Source: Devosia neptuniae (GTDB lineage Bacteria > Pseudomonadota > Alphaproteobacteria > Rhizobiales > Devosiaceae). From it: a DNA stretch of 64,000 nt. Under the pieces are notes generated by a model. It saw only the letters and a list, made by a program, of their open reading frames with translations. It was not told the DNA's origin and searched no databases. The translations under genes were made by a program, and so were the position numbers. The stretch is from assembly GCF_025452235.1 (NCBI RefSeq), contig NZ_CP104965.1:434001-498000 (forward strand), read 5' to 3'. Shown in pieces: positions 36,594 through 46,747 of this stretch (position 1 is its first letter; each line of letters starts with the position of its first letter).

Positions 36594-36680
36594 GCAACGT
36601 CCTTCACGATTTCGGCCGCGCTTATATAGCATCCTGCCGCGTAAGGCCAGATTCTGGCAGTAAAGTGTTCGCCAATGAAA

Positions 36681-37244
36681 TCACGCCTTGGCGGCGCGCG
36701 GGCGGCCGATGCCCAACATGTCGGCAATGAGCAGGATGACGCCCAGCGTGATGGCCACATCGGCGATGTTGAAGATGTAGAACGAATAGCTCTGCCAGTG
36801 GAAATGGAAGAAATCAGCCACCGCGCCATAGAGCAGGCGATCGAGCGCATTGGACAGCGCCCCGCCAATGCAGAGGGCGAGACCCATGCGGATCAGCCGC
36901 GAATCGGCGCGCCACCACCAGATCGACAATAGCGCGATGGCGACCAGCATGATGGCGCCCAGGCCCCAGACCGGCAGGCTATCGAACAGGCCGTAGGAAA
37001 TGCCGGTATTCCAAACCAGGACATAGTCGAAGAAATCGGTGACGCGGACGACTTCGCCACCGCGCCAATTGGTCATGGAGACGGGAATGTAGGAGGTGAA
37101 GACCTCGACGCAGGGCGCCGCGCCCAGCGCGATGCAATCGGCTGAGACCTGGAAGGCCTTGTGGGCGCGATCGATGCCGAAGGCGAGAATGGCGGCGGTG
37201 AGGGAGAAGTAGGTGGCGGGGTTGGTGAGTTTGGTGATGTTCAT
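36681..37244 (-). CDS. lspA: Lipoprotein signal peptidase
   Basis: LspA cleaves prolipoprotein signal peptides in the inner membrane. The 187-residue protein has four predicted spans and the two catalytic Asp motifs, GGALSNALDRL and YIFNIADVAITLG. The start giving MNITKLTNPATYF was selected because further upstream the frame runs through the family C repeat. It follows ileS in the usual ileS-lspA order, separated by 183 bp of repeat. Confidence 0.95.
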   Translation of the reverse strand: MNITKLTNPATYFSLTAAILAFGIDRAHKAFQVSADCIALGAAPCVEVFTSYIPVSMTNWRGGEVVRVTDFFDYVLVWNTGISYGLFDSLPVWGLGAIMLVAIALLSIWWWRADSRLIRMGLALCIGGALSNALDRLLYGAVADFFHFHWQSYSFYIFNIADVAITLGVILLIADMLGIGRPRAAKA

Positions 37245-37260
37245 TCTTTTGGCCCGGCTC

Positions 37261-37424
37261 CTCTCTTCCCTTCTCCCCTTGAGGGAGAAGGTGCCCCGAA
37301 GGGGCGGATGAGGGGTATCTTCCCTCGGCATTGCAGCAATGGGTGGGCGCAGGACCCCTCACCCTGTCATTTCTGCTGAACGCAGAAATGTCGTCCCTCT
37401 CCCTCAAGGGGAGAGGGAAGGAAG
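37261..37424. repeat. Composite palindromic repeat, family C copy 1
   Basis: About 164 bp: CTTCTCCCCTTGAGGGAGAA, GGTGCCCC..GGGGCGGATGAGGGGT on the left; ACCCCTCACCCT and CCCTCTCCCTCAAGGGGAGA on the right. An internal hairpin ATTTCTGC-TGAAC-GCAGAAAT sits near the right arm. A second full copy is at 40487, flanking the other end of ileS. It lies between ileS and lspA. Confidence 0.9.
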
Positions 37425-37427
37425 TGG

Positions 37428-40406
37428 CTACAGCCCCAATTCGGCGCGTTCGCGCAGGGCTTGAGCGTCGCGCAGGGAAACGTCGGGGAAGTCGGGGTCG
37501 GAGCCGACTTCGGGCAGAACTTTCCACGAGCGGGCGCAGCGATTGCCGACGGCCAGAGCTGGGACGACCGCGACGCCGGGGACGTCTTCGAGGCGGAAGC
37601 CGTCGGCCGGGCCTTCGCTGGTTGCCAGGGAAATGCCCGAGGTGATGGCGATTTCGGCGAGGTCCTGGCCTTCGAGCGCGGTGAGATAGCGCTGGTCGGC
37701 GATGAAGACCTGGGGCGCGGCTTCGAGCGAGGAGCCGATGCGCTTTTCGCGGCGCTCTATTTCGAGCGCGCCGGTGACCACGCGGCGGACGGCGCGGATG
37801 AGCTGCCATTTATTGGCGAGATCATCATCGAGCCATTCGGCTGGGACTTCGGGCAAGAGGCGCAGGTGGACCGAGGCGCCCTCTTCGGGGTGCCGCTCCA
37901 GCCAGCATTCTTCCATGGTGAAAACCAGGATGGGCGCGAGCCAGGCCGTGAGGCAATCAAACAGGTGATGCAACACGGTGAGCGAGGCCTTGCGGCGCAC
38001 CGAGGAGATCGGATCGCAATAAAGCGCGTCCTTGCGGATATCGAAGTAGAAGGCCGACAATTCGATATTCATGAAATTGCCGAGCAGGGTTACCACGCGC
38101 CGGAAATCATATTCCTTGAAGGCGGTGCGGACCTGACCATCGAGCTGGGCCAGACGGTGCAGCATGAGCCGTTCGAGCTCGGGCATATCGGCAAAGGCGA
38201 CCACGTCGGTGGGCTGGTAATGGGCGAGATTGCCCAAGAGCCAACGCAAAGTGTTGCGCAGCTTGCGGTAGCTATCGACCGTGGTCTGGATGATTTCCTT
38301 GCCCAGGCGCAGGTCTTCCGAATAGTCGGAGGAGGCCACCCAGAGGCGCAGGATATCGGCGCCATATTGCTTGATGATGTCCTGCGGGGCGACGGTATTG
38401 CCCAGCGACTTGCTCATCTTGCGGCCTTCGCCATCCATGGTGAAGCCATGCGTGAGCACGCTGTCATAGGGGGCAAAGCCGTTGGTGGCGCAGCTTTCGA
38501 GCAGCGACGAATGGAACCAGCCGCGGTGCTGGTCGGAACCTTCGAGATACATCGAGGCCGGGAATTTCAGATGCGGCCATTTCTGTTTGTTGCGCAGCAC
38601 GAAGGAGTGGGTCGAACCGGAGTCGAACCATACGTCGAGCACGTCGGTGACCATTTCATAGTCGTCGACCTTGTACTGCGAACCCAGATAGTGCTCGGCG
38701 GCGCCGGGCTTGTACCAGGCATCGGCGCCCTCTTCCTCGAAGGATTGGGCGATGCGGTGATTGACCACTTCGTCCTTGAGGATTTCGCCAGTTTGCTTGT
38801 TGACGAAAACCGTGATCGGTACGCCCCAGGCGCGCTGACGCGAGAGGACCCAATCGGGGCGGTCGGCGATCATCGAGCGGAGACGGTTCTGGCCCGCGGC
38901 GGGATAGAACTTGGTCTGGTCGATGGCGCGCAAGGCGCGGGCGCGCAATGTGTCTCCGTCCTGGGCGCTGATATCGCGGTCCATATAGACGAACCATTGC
39001 GGGGTATTGCGGAAAATCACCGGCTTTTTGGAGCGCCAGGAATGGGGGTATTGGTGCTTGACGCGGCCACGGGCGACCATGGCGTGGCGCTCGGCCAAAG
39101 CCGTGATGACGCGCTGATTGGCGTCGCCCTTTTTGCCATTGTCATCGATGACGCGAGCGCCGTCGAGGCCGGGGGCATCTTTGGTGTAGAAACCGTCATC
39201 GCCCACCACATAGGGGATGGCGCTGTCGATGCCCTGCTCGGCGAGCAGGCGGCCCGAATTCATCCAGATCTCGAAGTCATCGAGGCCGTGGCCAGGAGCG
39301 GTGTGGACGAAGCCCGTGCCGGCATCGTCGGTGACGTGGTCGCCATCGAGCAGGGGCACATCGAAATTGTAGCCGCCGCCAAAGCCGCGCAGCGGATGGG
39401 CGCAGGCCGTGATGGTGCCGGGATCGACATCATGCAGGCGCTTGGTGCCGGTGACCTTGGCTTTGGTGAAGACTTCGGCGGCAAGGTTATCGGCCAGCAC
39501 ATAGCGCTCGCCGGTGGTCGCCCAATTGCCTTCGGGCGCCTCGGTGATTTCGTAGAGGCCATAGCTGATCTTACTGGAATAGCTGATGGCGCGGTTGGCG
39601 GGGATGGTCCAGGGCGTTGTGGTCCAGATGACGACGAAGGCGCCATTAAGGCCACGGATGGCATCGGCGCTGGCGGCAAAGCCACCCTCGGCCTTGGTAT
39701 CGACATTGGCCGCGGCGCCCAACACCGGGAATTTCACCCAGATCGTGTCGCTCTCGTAATCGGCATATTCGATTTCGGCTTCGGCCAAAGCGGTGCGCTC
39801 GACGACCGACCACATCACGGGCTTACTGCCGCGATAGAGCTGGCCGGACATCGAGACCTTCATCAGCTCGCGGGCGATCTGCGCCTCGGCATCAAAGCTC
39901 ATGGTGAGATAGGGCACGTCCCACTCGCCCAGGATGCCCAGGCGCTTGAATTCCTCGCGCTGGATATCGACCCATTGCTCGGCAAAGGTGCGGCATTCCT
40001 GGCGGAATTCGATGATCGGAACGTCGTTCTTGTCCTTGCCCTTGGCGCGGTACTGCTCTTCGATCTTCCATTCGATGGGCAGGCCGTGGCAGTCCCAGCC
40101 GGGGACATAGGCAGCGTTGTTGCCCAGAAACTGCTGGGACCGGCTGATCATGTCTTTCAGCGTCTTGTTGAGCGCGTGGCCGATATGGATATTGCCATTG
40201 GCGTAGGGAGGGCCGTCATGCAGGGTGAACAGGGGCCGGTCGGCCGCCTGCTCGCGCTGCAGCTTATAAATGTCCATGTCTGCCCAGCGCTTGAGCCAGA
40301 CGGGCTCGCGCTCGGGCAGGCCCGCGCGCATGGGGAAAGCGGTTTCCGGGAGGAAGAGCGTCGACGAATAATCGGTTTCGGCGGCGCCCGCAGCAGTATC
40401 GGTCAT
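37428..40406 (-). CDS. ileS: Isoleucyl-tRNA synthetase
   Basis: The 992-residue class I synthetase charges tRNA-Ile. [19 protein letters not shown] contains the HIGH motif, [11 protein letters not shown] the KMSKS motif; the CP1 editing domain includes [25 protein letters not shown] and [11 protein letters not shown] are further signatures. The C-terminal zinc-binding Cys cluster of some bacterial IleRS is not evident. It is flanked on both sides by full family C repeats. Confidence 0.97.
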   Translation of the reverse strand: MTDTAAGAAETDYSSTLFLPETAFPMRAGLPEREPVWLKRWADMDIYKLQREQAADRPLFTLHDGPPYANGNIHIGHALNKTLKDMISRSQQFLGNNAAYVPGWDCHGLPIEWKIEEQYRAKGKDKNDVPIIEFRQECRTFAEQWVDIQREEFKRLGILGEWDVPYLTMSFDAEAQIARELMKVSMSGQLYRGSKPVMWSVVERTALAEAEIEYADYESDTIWVKFPVLGAAANVDTKAEGGFAASADAIRGLNGAFVVIWTTTPWTIPANRAISYSSKISYGLYEITEAPEGNWATTGERYVLADNLAAEVFTKAKVTGTKRLHDVDPGTITACAHPLRGFGGGYNFDVPLLDGDHVTDDAGTGFVHTAPGHGLDDFEIWMNSGRLLAEQGIDSAIPYVVGDDGFYTKDAPGLDGARVIDDNGKKGDANQRVITALAERHAMVARGRVKHQYPHSWRSKKPVIFRNTPQWFVYMDRDISAQDGDTLRARALRAIDQTKFYPAAGQNRLRSMIADRPDWVLSRQRAWGVPITVFVNKQTGEILKDEVVNHRIAQSFEEEGADAWYKPGAAEHYLGSQYKVDDYEMVTDVLDVWFDSGSTHSFVLRNKQKWPHLKFPASMYLEGSDQHRGWFHSSLLESCATNGFAPYDSVLTHGFTMDGEGRKMSKSLGNTVAPQDIIKQYGADILRLWVASSDYSEDLRLGKEIIQTTVDSYRKLRNTLRWLLGNLAHYQPTDVVAFADMPELERLMLHRLAQLDGQVRTAFKEYDFRRVVTLLGNFMNIELSAFYFDIRKDALYCDPISSVRRKASLTVLHHLFDCLTAWLAPILVFTMEECWLERHPEEGASVHLRLLPEVPAEWLDDDLANKWQLIRAVRRVVTGALEIERREKRIGSSLEAAPQVFIADQRYLTALEGQDLAEIAITSGISLATSEGPADGFRLEDVPGVAVVPALAVGNRCARSWKVLPEVGSDPDFPDVSLRDAQALRERAELGL

Positions 40407-40486
40407 GGGGTAAGCAATCGCATGGGAAGAAGTGGCCGCCTTTTAGCAAGGCGTGGGCGATGGGGCAAAGGATGATTTTGGGGGAC

Positions 40487-40644
40487 TTTCCTTCTCTCCT
40501 TGAGGGAGAAGGTGCCCCGCAGGGGCGGATGAGGGGTTCTGCGCCAGCCACGCGCATCAAAGCATGGGATGGCGCAGAACCCCTCACCCTCGAAAATCTG
40601 CTGAACGCAGATTTTCTCTCCCTCTCCCTCAAGGGGAGGGGAAG
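40487..40644. repeat. Composite palindromic repeat, family C copy 2
   Basis: Same layout as the copy at 37261: CCTTCTCTCCTTGAGGGAGA, GGTGCCCCGCAGGGGCGGAT and GAGGGG, then right-hand CCCCTCACCCT and CTCTCCCTCAAGGGGAGGG. Its internal hairpin is AAAATCTGC-TGAAC-GCAGATTTT: the loop is unchanged while both stem sides differ together from copy 1. It occupies the ribF-ileS gap. Confidence 0.9.
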
Positions 40645-40651
40645 GTCGGCG

Positions 40652-41626
40652 CTAGTCCACAAACCCCAGACGCGCATCGAGCGCGCTGATGGGATTGGCG
40701 TCGGCGATGCAGGTGCGCGCCCGGCGGCTGTCGCGATCCATGGCCGCGATCAGTTCGTCCAGGCCGGAAAACACTTCCTGGCCGCGGATGTGGGCGATGA
40801 GGGCCACCGAAATGGTCTGGCCGTAAATGTCGCCGGCAAAATCGAACAAATGGGTTTCAAAGGGCGGGCGCTGATTGTCGAACATGGGCTTGCCGAAGGC
40901 GGCGACGCCGTCGAGGAGGCGATCTCCCAGGCGGGCGCGGACGGCGAAGACGCCCTGGGCGAGCTGGAAGCCGGTGGGGACGGCCATATTGGCGGTGGGA
41001 TAGCCCAATTCGCGGCCGCGCTGGTCGCCCTGTTCGACTTTACCCTCGAAGAACCAGTGATAGCCGAGCAGGCGATTGGCGGCGGTGACGGCGCCTTCGG
41101 ACAGCGCCGCGCGGATGCGCGAGGAGGAAATGGGCTCGTCGCCCTCATCCATCAGGCCGAGCGTTTCCACGGCGAAGCCGAGGCGGTCGCCTTCGGCCTT
41201 GAGGAAAGTGGGGGTGCCACGGCGCTGGCGACCGAAATGGAAATCGGTGCCGACGATAACGCCGGTGACGCCCAAGGCATCGACGAGGAAGCGGGAGACG
41301 AAGTCCTCAGCCTCGATCTGGGAGAAGGCGCGGTCGAAGTTCAGAATGGCGATGGCGTCGAGCCCCAAGGCCTCGGCAAGGCGCGCCTTGGCATCGCCCT
41401 GGGTGAGGCGGAACATGAAGGGGGTGGGCGCAAAGACGTCGCGCGGATGCGGCTCGAAGGTGAGCACGACGGCCGGCACGCCGGCCTGGGCGGCGCGGGC
41501 CTTGAGCACTTCGAGCACCGATTGGTGGCCGCGATGGAAGCCATCGAAATTGCCGATGGCGACATAGGCGCCGCGCAGCGAGGCCGGGACGGCAGCCAGA
41601 TCGGAGAGGCGGAGAAAATCGGGCAC
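40652..41626 (-). CDS. ribF: Bifunctional riboflavin kinase / FAD synthetase
   Basis: RibF makes FMN and FAD. The 324-residue protein has the N-terminal adenylyltransferase domain with AIGNFDGFHRGHQSVLE and ISSSRIRAALSEG, then the C-terminal kinase domain with GRELGYPTANM near residue 205 and ETHLFDFAGDIYGQTISV. It starts 5 bp after the HAD-family gene, so both are likely one transcript. The order HAD-ribF-ileS-lspA is common in this order. Confidence 0.96.
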   Translation of the reverse strand: MPDFLRLSDLAAVPASLRGAYVAIGNFDGFHRGHQSVLEVLKARAAQAGVPAVVLTFEPHPRDVFAPTPFMFRLTQGDAKARLAEALGLDAIAILNFDRAFSQIEAEDFVSRFLVDALGVTGVIVGTDFHFGRQRRGTPTFLKAEGDRLGFAVETLGLMDEGDEPISSSRIRAALSEGAVTAANRLLGYHWFFEGKVEQGDQRGRELGYPTANMAVPTGFQLAQGVFAVRARLGDRLLDGVAAFGKPMFDNQRPPFETHLFDFAGDIYGQTISVALIAHIRGQEVFSGLDELIAAMDRDSRRARTCIADANPISALDARLGFVD

Positions 41627-41631
41627 GGCGA

Positions 41632-42498
41632 TTACCAGGAGAGGCGCGGCAGGAAGCCGGCCAGATGAGCGCGGCTGGGGGCGACAAGATCGGCAATGGC
41701 CTGCGGATCGGGCTTGCCGAAGGCGTCGAGTTCGGCGGCGTGGATGGAGCCGGTGATGAACAGCAGATCGAGCCCGAACTGGGCGGCGCCGGTGGCATCG
41801 GTGCGCACGCTATCGCCGATGGCGAGGACGCGGGACTTGTCGAGCTTGCGGCCGGCAGCGACTTCGGCGAGGCGGAAGGCTTCCTCGTAAATGGGCTGAT
41901 AGGGCTTGCCGGCCATCAGCACCATGCCGCCCATGGCGGCGTAGAGATCGCCCAGAGCGCCGCCGCAATAGATGATCTTGTCGCCATGCTCGACCACGCG
42001 GTCGGGATTGGCGCAGATCATGGGCAACTTGCGGGCGAGCCAGAGCCTGGCGCGCTCGCGGTACATTTCGGGCGTGTCTTCATCGGTATCGAGATCGGTG
42101 ACCACGACCACTTCGGCCTCTTCGGGGCCGGTGCGACGGACATTGAGGCCTTCGTAGAGCGCGTCGTCCTCGGTGGCGGGGCCGACATGGTGGATGGCGC
42201 GGCCGGAATATTTGGCGATCATGGTGCGGGTGGCATCGCCCGAGGAGACGATGGCGTCATAGGCTTCGCGCACGACGCCCAGATCATCGAGCAGATCGAC
42301 GATGGGGCCGGATGGCCGGGGCGCATTGGTGATGAAGACGGCCTTGCCCCCTGCCCGGCGGAATTCGGCCAGCGCCTCGACGGCACTGGGGAACGCGGCG
42401 ACCCCGTTATGCACCACGCCCCAGACGTCGCTGAGGACGGCATCGTAACGGCCCGCCAGATCGGAAAGACCGGCAATGTTGGGAATGGTCTGGGTCAT
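41632..42498 (-). CDS. HAD-superfamily IIA hydrolase-like protein
   Basis: A 288-residue protein of the HAD-IIA group most like the TIGR01459 set. Motif I reads LSDVWGVVHNG, where the second Asp of the usual DxDG is Trp, as I recall for this subfamily. VFITNAPRPS is motif II; GKPYQPIYEEA and LAIGDSVRTDATGAAQFG match motifs III and IV. NagD-like substrates (nucleotide or sugar phosphates) are possible, but the altered motif I makes activity uncertain. It is the upstream partner of ribF. Confidence 0.88.
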   Translation of the reverse strand: MTQTIPNIAGLSDLAGRYDAVLSDVWGVVHNGVAAFPSAVEALAEFRRAGGKAVFITNAPRPSGPIVDLLDDLGVVREAYDAIVSSGDATRTMIAKYSGRAIHHVGPATEDDALYEGLNVRRTGPEEAEVVVVTDLDTDEDTPEMYRERARLWLARKLPMICANPDRVVEHGDKIIYCGGALGDLYAAMGGMVLMAGKPYQPIYEEAFRLAEVAAGRKLDKSRVLAIGDSVRTDATGAAQFGLDLLFITGSIHAAELDAFGKPDPQAIADLVAPSRAHLAGFLPRLSW

Positions 42499-42604
42499 GG
42501 CTGAGATCCGGCGCGGTGGAAGGCACGTCCTATGTGGCAGCTTGCGGGCCAGGATCAAGCAAAAAGCGGCGCGGGGCGGGTTTGCAATGGGTGCAGGGAG
42601 GCGC

Positions 42605-43828
42605 CTAGACCTCGACGCGCTGGCGGGTGACTTGGCGGAGGGGTTCGGCCATGAGGTCGGGGCGGATGGGGCCGGGGCTGGCGATGTAAGGGCCTTGCAC
42701 CAGGGTGATGCCGGTATCGAGCAGTTCGACGATCTGGGCTTCGCCGGCAATGCCGGTGGCGAGCAGGGTGACGTCGAAGCGGGCGAGGTAATTGGCGATA
42801 TCGGCGGGGTGATAGTCGGTGAAATCCTCGGGGCGCTCAATGAAACGGGCGGCGTCGATGCGCAGGGAGCGGACGCCCTGGGCGGCGAGTTCGGCGATAT
42901 CGACGCGCAGGGAAGTGACGCCCGACAACGAGAAGCTGACGCCTTTTTTGGCGATGGCATCGGCAATGGCGCGCTCGCCGGTGGTGAGGGCTTGCCACTG
43001 GTTGGCGTTGATGCGGAAACTCAGCGCGGCGGCGATGGCGCGGTTGGCCTCGAGCGTGGCCATGAGCTGGCCGAAGCCTTCGGCAGTGCCCAGGGTGGCG
43101 CGGGAGAGCGGAATATAGAGATTGACCGGCTGGCCACCGGTGCGGGCGCGGCGGGCGATAGTGATGGCTTCGAGCAGACCCACGGCCTCGATCTGGGTCA
43201 GCACATCATCGCCGCCCTGGCTGGGCATGAAATCGGCACTGTCGGCCAGGTCGCCATTTTCCAGCGTGAGGCGGGGCACCAGGTCATAGCCCTGCGGGCG
43301 GCGCTGGGGCAGCGTGACGATGGGCTGGGCATGATAGATGAGACGGTTTTCGGCGACCGAGCGGCGCAGCGTATCGAGCGGAATGATCGGCTCGGGTTCG
43401 CGTGTATTGGCCGGCAGCGGGGCAGTCCCGATGGGGCGGCGCGCAGGGCCGGGGCGAGCGGCGCGTTCTTCGATTTCGGCGACGGCTTCGGCGACCTGGC
43501 GGATGACGGTGCCCAGAACGGAAATATCGGCCTCGACGCCTTCAAGGCGCCCGCCAGCATCGAGATCAGTCAGGGCATTGATGCGTTGGCCCAGGACGGC
43601 CCCGGCCTGGGCATCGGTGGCGAGCAGGCGGGAGAGGTCTTCGATGGCCTTTTCGAGCCGGCGTTCGGCGCGCTGGCGCAGGCTGCGCTCGAGCAGGACG
43701 ACGCAGACGCAGCCAAAGACCACGGCGGCGAGAATGGCTTCGGCGGGGGTGAAAGTCAGGCCGAAATAGGCGATGGCGCCAATGCCCACCGCTGCAAGTC
43801 CGATGAATGTGTAAACCAGTGCCTGCAC
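42605..43828 (-). CDS. Membrane-anchored degenerate EAL-domain protein
   Basis: The 407-residue protein has two N-terminal membrane spans (residues 5-50), a coiled-coil-like linker (about 50-115) and an EAL fold at about 150-400. The catalytic residues are gone: the EAL signature position reads YDLVPRL, the EITE position reads RINA, the DDFG position reads LSGV, and AEGVE reads ATGIAG. The fold markers IYHAQPIV and LVQGPYIASP remain. It should not hydrolyse c-di-GMP and may bind it or act as an anchor or scaffold. It is separated by 106 bp from the HAD gene. Confidence 0.85.
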   Translation of the reverse strand: MQALVYTFIGLAAVGIGAIAYFGLTFTPAEAILAAVVFGCVCVVLLERSLRQRAERRLEKAIEDLSRLLATDAQAGAVLGQRINALTDLDAGGRLEGVEADISVLGTVIRQVAEAVAEIEERAARPGPARRPIGTAPLPANTREPEPIIPLDTLRRSVAENRLIYHAQPIVTLPQRRPQGYDLVPRLTLENGDLADSADFMPSQGGDDVLTQIEAVGLLEAITIARRARTGGQPVNLYIPLSRATLGTAEGFGQLMATLEANRAIAAALSFRINANQWQALTTGERAIADAIAKKGVSFSLSGVTSLRVDIAELAAQGVRSLRIDAARFIERPEDFTDYHPADIANYLARFDVTLLATGIAGEAQIVELLDTGITLVQGPYIASPGPIRPDLMAEPLRQVTRQRVEV

Positions 43829-43929
43829 GGGCGGACCTGAACCCTTTCCACGCGCCGGGATTCGGCTTCCCCTTCTAGCATCGCGCTATCCCGGGCAAAA
43901 GCGGCATTGGCGGGTTACCCCCGTCTGCT

Positions 43930-45140
43930 CTAGGTGACCAGCAGATGCCAGCTGCGGGAGAAGTAGCGGCGGTAGAGGTAGAGCTGGGCGGCGCCGGTGG
44001 CGGCGGCTGAGCTGGCCTGGACGCCGGGCTCGACGCGCGGGCGGGGGCGCACCAGATCGGGGATCTGGGCGAGATAATGGGTGGTCCGCTCGAGCAGGCG
44101 CGCGAGAATGGAACGGGGAATGACCCCGTCGATCACGGCCTTTTCGATATCGATCATGGCGCGGGTGCTGAGCACGGCGGTAGCCAGGGCCCGCCCAGCC
44201 TCATCGATCCAGGCGGAGGCGACGGGTTCGAGTGCGGTCCAATCCCACTCCTGCGGGAAGCCGCGCGGACGGCGCATTCCCGCTTCGGTCAGGCGGCGAT
44301 CGAGCGCGTTGAGCGAGGCCACCATATGGGCATAGGTGGGGGCGCCATCGGCACCGGCGACAATGATGCTGCCCAGATCGGCGGCATTGCCCGAGGGGTC
44401 CTCCCACAGCGCGCCATTCATGACGATGCCGGCGCCCACAAAAGTGCCGACCTGGAAATAGGCGAAGGTGGTGGGGCGAGGCAGTGGCTGGGCCAGGATT
44501 TCGGCCCAGCAGGCGGCGCTGCCGTCATTGAACCAATCGGTGGGCAGGCCGGTGGCCGCAGCGAGGCGAGCGGCGACATCGATGCTGCGCCAGAGCTCGA
44601 CCTGTTCGGGCGGCCCGCCGATGCGCTCGATGCTGCCATGGATGAAGGTGGGGGCGGCCAGGCCAATGCCGACCAGCCGCTCGAGATCCTGCGGCGACAG
44701 GGCGTCGCGCATAATTTGTACATCGGCGGCCAGATCGGCGAAAATCCTGGTTGCGTCGGGATATTCGTAGCTGGAGCGCAGGGTGGCGAGAGTGCGTCCG
44801 GCCAGGTCGTAGAGCAGGACTTCGCGGTGGCGCCAGCCGATTTCGACGCCAATGCAATAGGCGCCGCGGGGGTTGAGAAAAAGGGGGTCGCCGGCTGGCC
44901 GCGGCGGCCGCGCAGCACCTCGCCACGCATGACCATGGAGCGGGCTTCGAGGTCGGAGACGATGCGTGAGGTGGTTTGCGGCCCAAGCCCGGTGCGCCGG
45001 GCCAGATCCGCATTGGACAGGCCTGGGAAAATGGCGACCAGCGTCAGCACCGCGCGTTCATTGGCGATGCGCACCCCGGCCTGGGCAACGCCGCGGCCGA
45101 TGGGTACGAACATGTCGACGGGGGGTTGGTCTTCTTCCAT
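43930..45140 (-). pseudogene. ROK-family transcriptional regulator with frameshift
   Basis: The 5' part (45140 to about 44885) encodes a winged helix: LSNADLARRTGLGPQTTSRI, then GRRGQPATP. The ROK domain continues in another frame from about 44880 (NPRGAYCIGVEIGWRHREVL) to 43930, with IDVAARLAAATGLPTDWFND and FQVGTFVGAGIVMNG. The break lies at 44878-44887, five A followed by five G on the plus strand; one more base there would join both halves into about 403 residues. A sequencing indel in the run is the likeliest cause. If intact, it would be a NagC/XylR-type sugar-responsive regulator. It is divergent from the sigma-54 activator. Confidence 0.85.
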
Positions 45141-45303
45141 GGCGGCGACTTAATCGTGTGTGCGCGCAGCGATCAAGCGCCGAAACGGCACGCTCGAATA
45201 CGGTTTATTTACCCTGTTGACCAACAATCGGGGCAACACCGGAGATGGGCGCCATGACGGCGTGCCGAAGCCGGGCGGATTTGACGTTTAAAGGACCGGC
45301 CGT

Positions 45304-46734
45304 ATGGCGATGCACACTCGAAGCGACAGCATGTCGCAGGGCCGTTTGCTGCTGGTCGAGCGCGATGCGGTCGCCGCGCAGCTTACTGCCGAAGGCCTGG
45401 CGCAGAACCTGGTCACCGCGCCGCGAATCACGCTCGCCGCGACAGGACGGCAGGCTGCCGACGCGCTGCGCGAAGGGCGTTTCGATATTGTGCTGGCGGA
45501 TTTGTCGAGCCTGAGCGATCTGGATGAGCGGAGCGAAGAGGCGGTAGCGCGGATGACGCGGCTGGCCAATGGTGCACTAATGCTGGCGCTGTCGGATGGG
45601 GCATCGGTTTCGGCAGCCGTGGGCGCAATGCGTGCCGGGGCGCATGATTATATGGCCAAGCCCGTGACCGGACCGGCTTTGGCCGCCAAGATCGGCGAAT
45701 TGGCCGAGCGGCATGGCAAGGGCCGCGCGCTCAGCCTTGAAGCCAATAGCGGCGGGCGGATGGCCGATTATGCCGGATTTATCGGCGCTTCGAGCGCCAT
45801 GCAGTTCGTTTATGAGCAGATCGGGCGGATCGCCACCTCGTCGGCACCGGTGTTCATCACCGGCGAGAGCGGCACGGGCAAGGATGTGTGCGCCGAGGCG
45901 CTGCATGCCGAGGGGCCGCGGGCCGGCAAGCGCATGGTGGCGATCAATTGCGCGGCCATTCCGCGCGACCTGATGGAAAGCGAATTGTTCGGCGTGGCGC
46001 GGGGCGCCTTTACCGGCGCGCATGAAGACCGCAAGGGCGCGGCCGAGCTGGCCGATGGCGGCACACTGTTTCTCGATGAAATCGGGGAAATGGATCTGTC
46101 GTTGCAGAGCAAGCTGTTGCGATTCCTGCAGACCGGGACCCTGAGCCGGGTGGGTGAATCGGGCGTGCGGCGAGTGGATGTGCGGGTGATCTGCGCCACC
46201 AATCGCAATCCGATGCAGCTGATTTCCGAGAAGAAGTTCCGCGAGGACCTGTTCTACCGGCTGCATGTGCTGCCCATTCATTTGCCGCCGCTGCGGCAGC
46301 GGCCGACCGATATCATGGTGCTGGCGCGGCATTTCCTCGAGCATTACGGGCGGGAAGAGCATAAGGGCTTTTCCGGCTTTACCAGCGAGGCCGGCGCCGT
46401 GCTGGCAGCGGCGAACTGGCCGGGCAATGTGCGGCAATTGCAGAACCTGGTGCGGCGGCTGGTGGTGATGTTCGACGGCGGGGACATCACTGCCGCCATG
46501 CTGTCGGCGGCCGATGTGGAATCGCGTGGGACGATGGCAGTGGCGACGCCAGCAGTGGGACGGCGGCCGGCGATCCTGCCAATGTGGCAGCAGGAACAGC
46601 GCATTATCGAGGACGCCATTGCCAGCTTTGGCGGCAATGTCTCGCTGGCGGCGGCGGCGCTGGAAATCAGCCCATCGACGATCTATCGCAAGCGGCAGGG
46701 TTGGGCGGAAATGGGCGTGGCGGGCGCGGCTTAG
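45304..46734 (+). CDS. Sigma-54-dependent response regulator (NtrC type)
   Basis: The 476-residue protein has a receiver domain (about 12-130, with DIVLADLSS holding the likely phospho-Asp and YMAKPV the conserved Lys), an AAA+ domain with Walker A GESGTGKD, the sigma-54 contact loop GAFTGA and Walker B TLFLDEIGEM, and a Fis-type helix-turn-helix at the end (NVSLAAAALEISPSTIYRKR). It should activate RpoN promoters. No partner histidine kinase is adjacent. AAAGGA lies nine bases upstream of the chosen ATG. Confidence 0.93.
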   Translation: MAMHTRSDSMSQGRLLLVERDAVAAQLTAEGLAQNLVTAPRITLAATGRQAADALREGRFDIVLADLSSLSDLDERSEEAVARMTRLANGALMLALSDGASVSAAVGAMRAGAHDYMAKPVTGPALAAKIGELAERHGKGRALSLEANSGGRMADYAGFIGASSAMQFVYEQIGRIATSSAPVFITGESGTGKDVCAEALHAEGPRAGKRMVAINCAAIPRDLMESELFGVARGAFTGAHEDRKGAAELADGGTLFLDEIGEMDLSLQSKLLRFLQTGTLSRVGESGVRRVDVRVICATNRNPMQLISEKKFREDLFYRLHVLPIHLPPLRQRPTDIMVLARHFLEHYGREEHKGFSGFTSEAGAVLAAANWPGNVRQLQNLVRRLVVMFDGGDITAAMLSAADVESRGTMAVATPAVGRRPAILPMWQQEQRIIEDAIASFGGNVSLAAAALEISPSTIYRKRQGWAEMGVAGAA

Positions 46735-46747
46735 CGCCAAACGACCT

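Noticed and set aside
37461..40475. A 1004-codon open frame on the plus strand opposite ileS
   Set aside because: It is the antisense shadow of a perfectly conserved isoleucyl-tRNA synthetase; GC-rich codon bias keeps the opposite frame open. Its translation has no recognisable domain.
43930..45140. Two separate genes, an HTH regulator and a ROK kinase
   Set aside because: Both parts together match one ROK regulator and the frame change falls exactly in an A5/G5 homopolymer, so a single frameshifted gene is the better reading.
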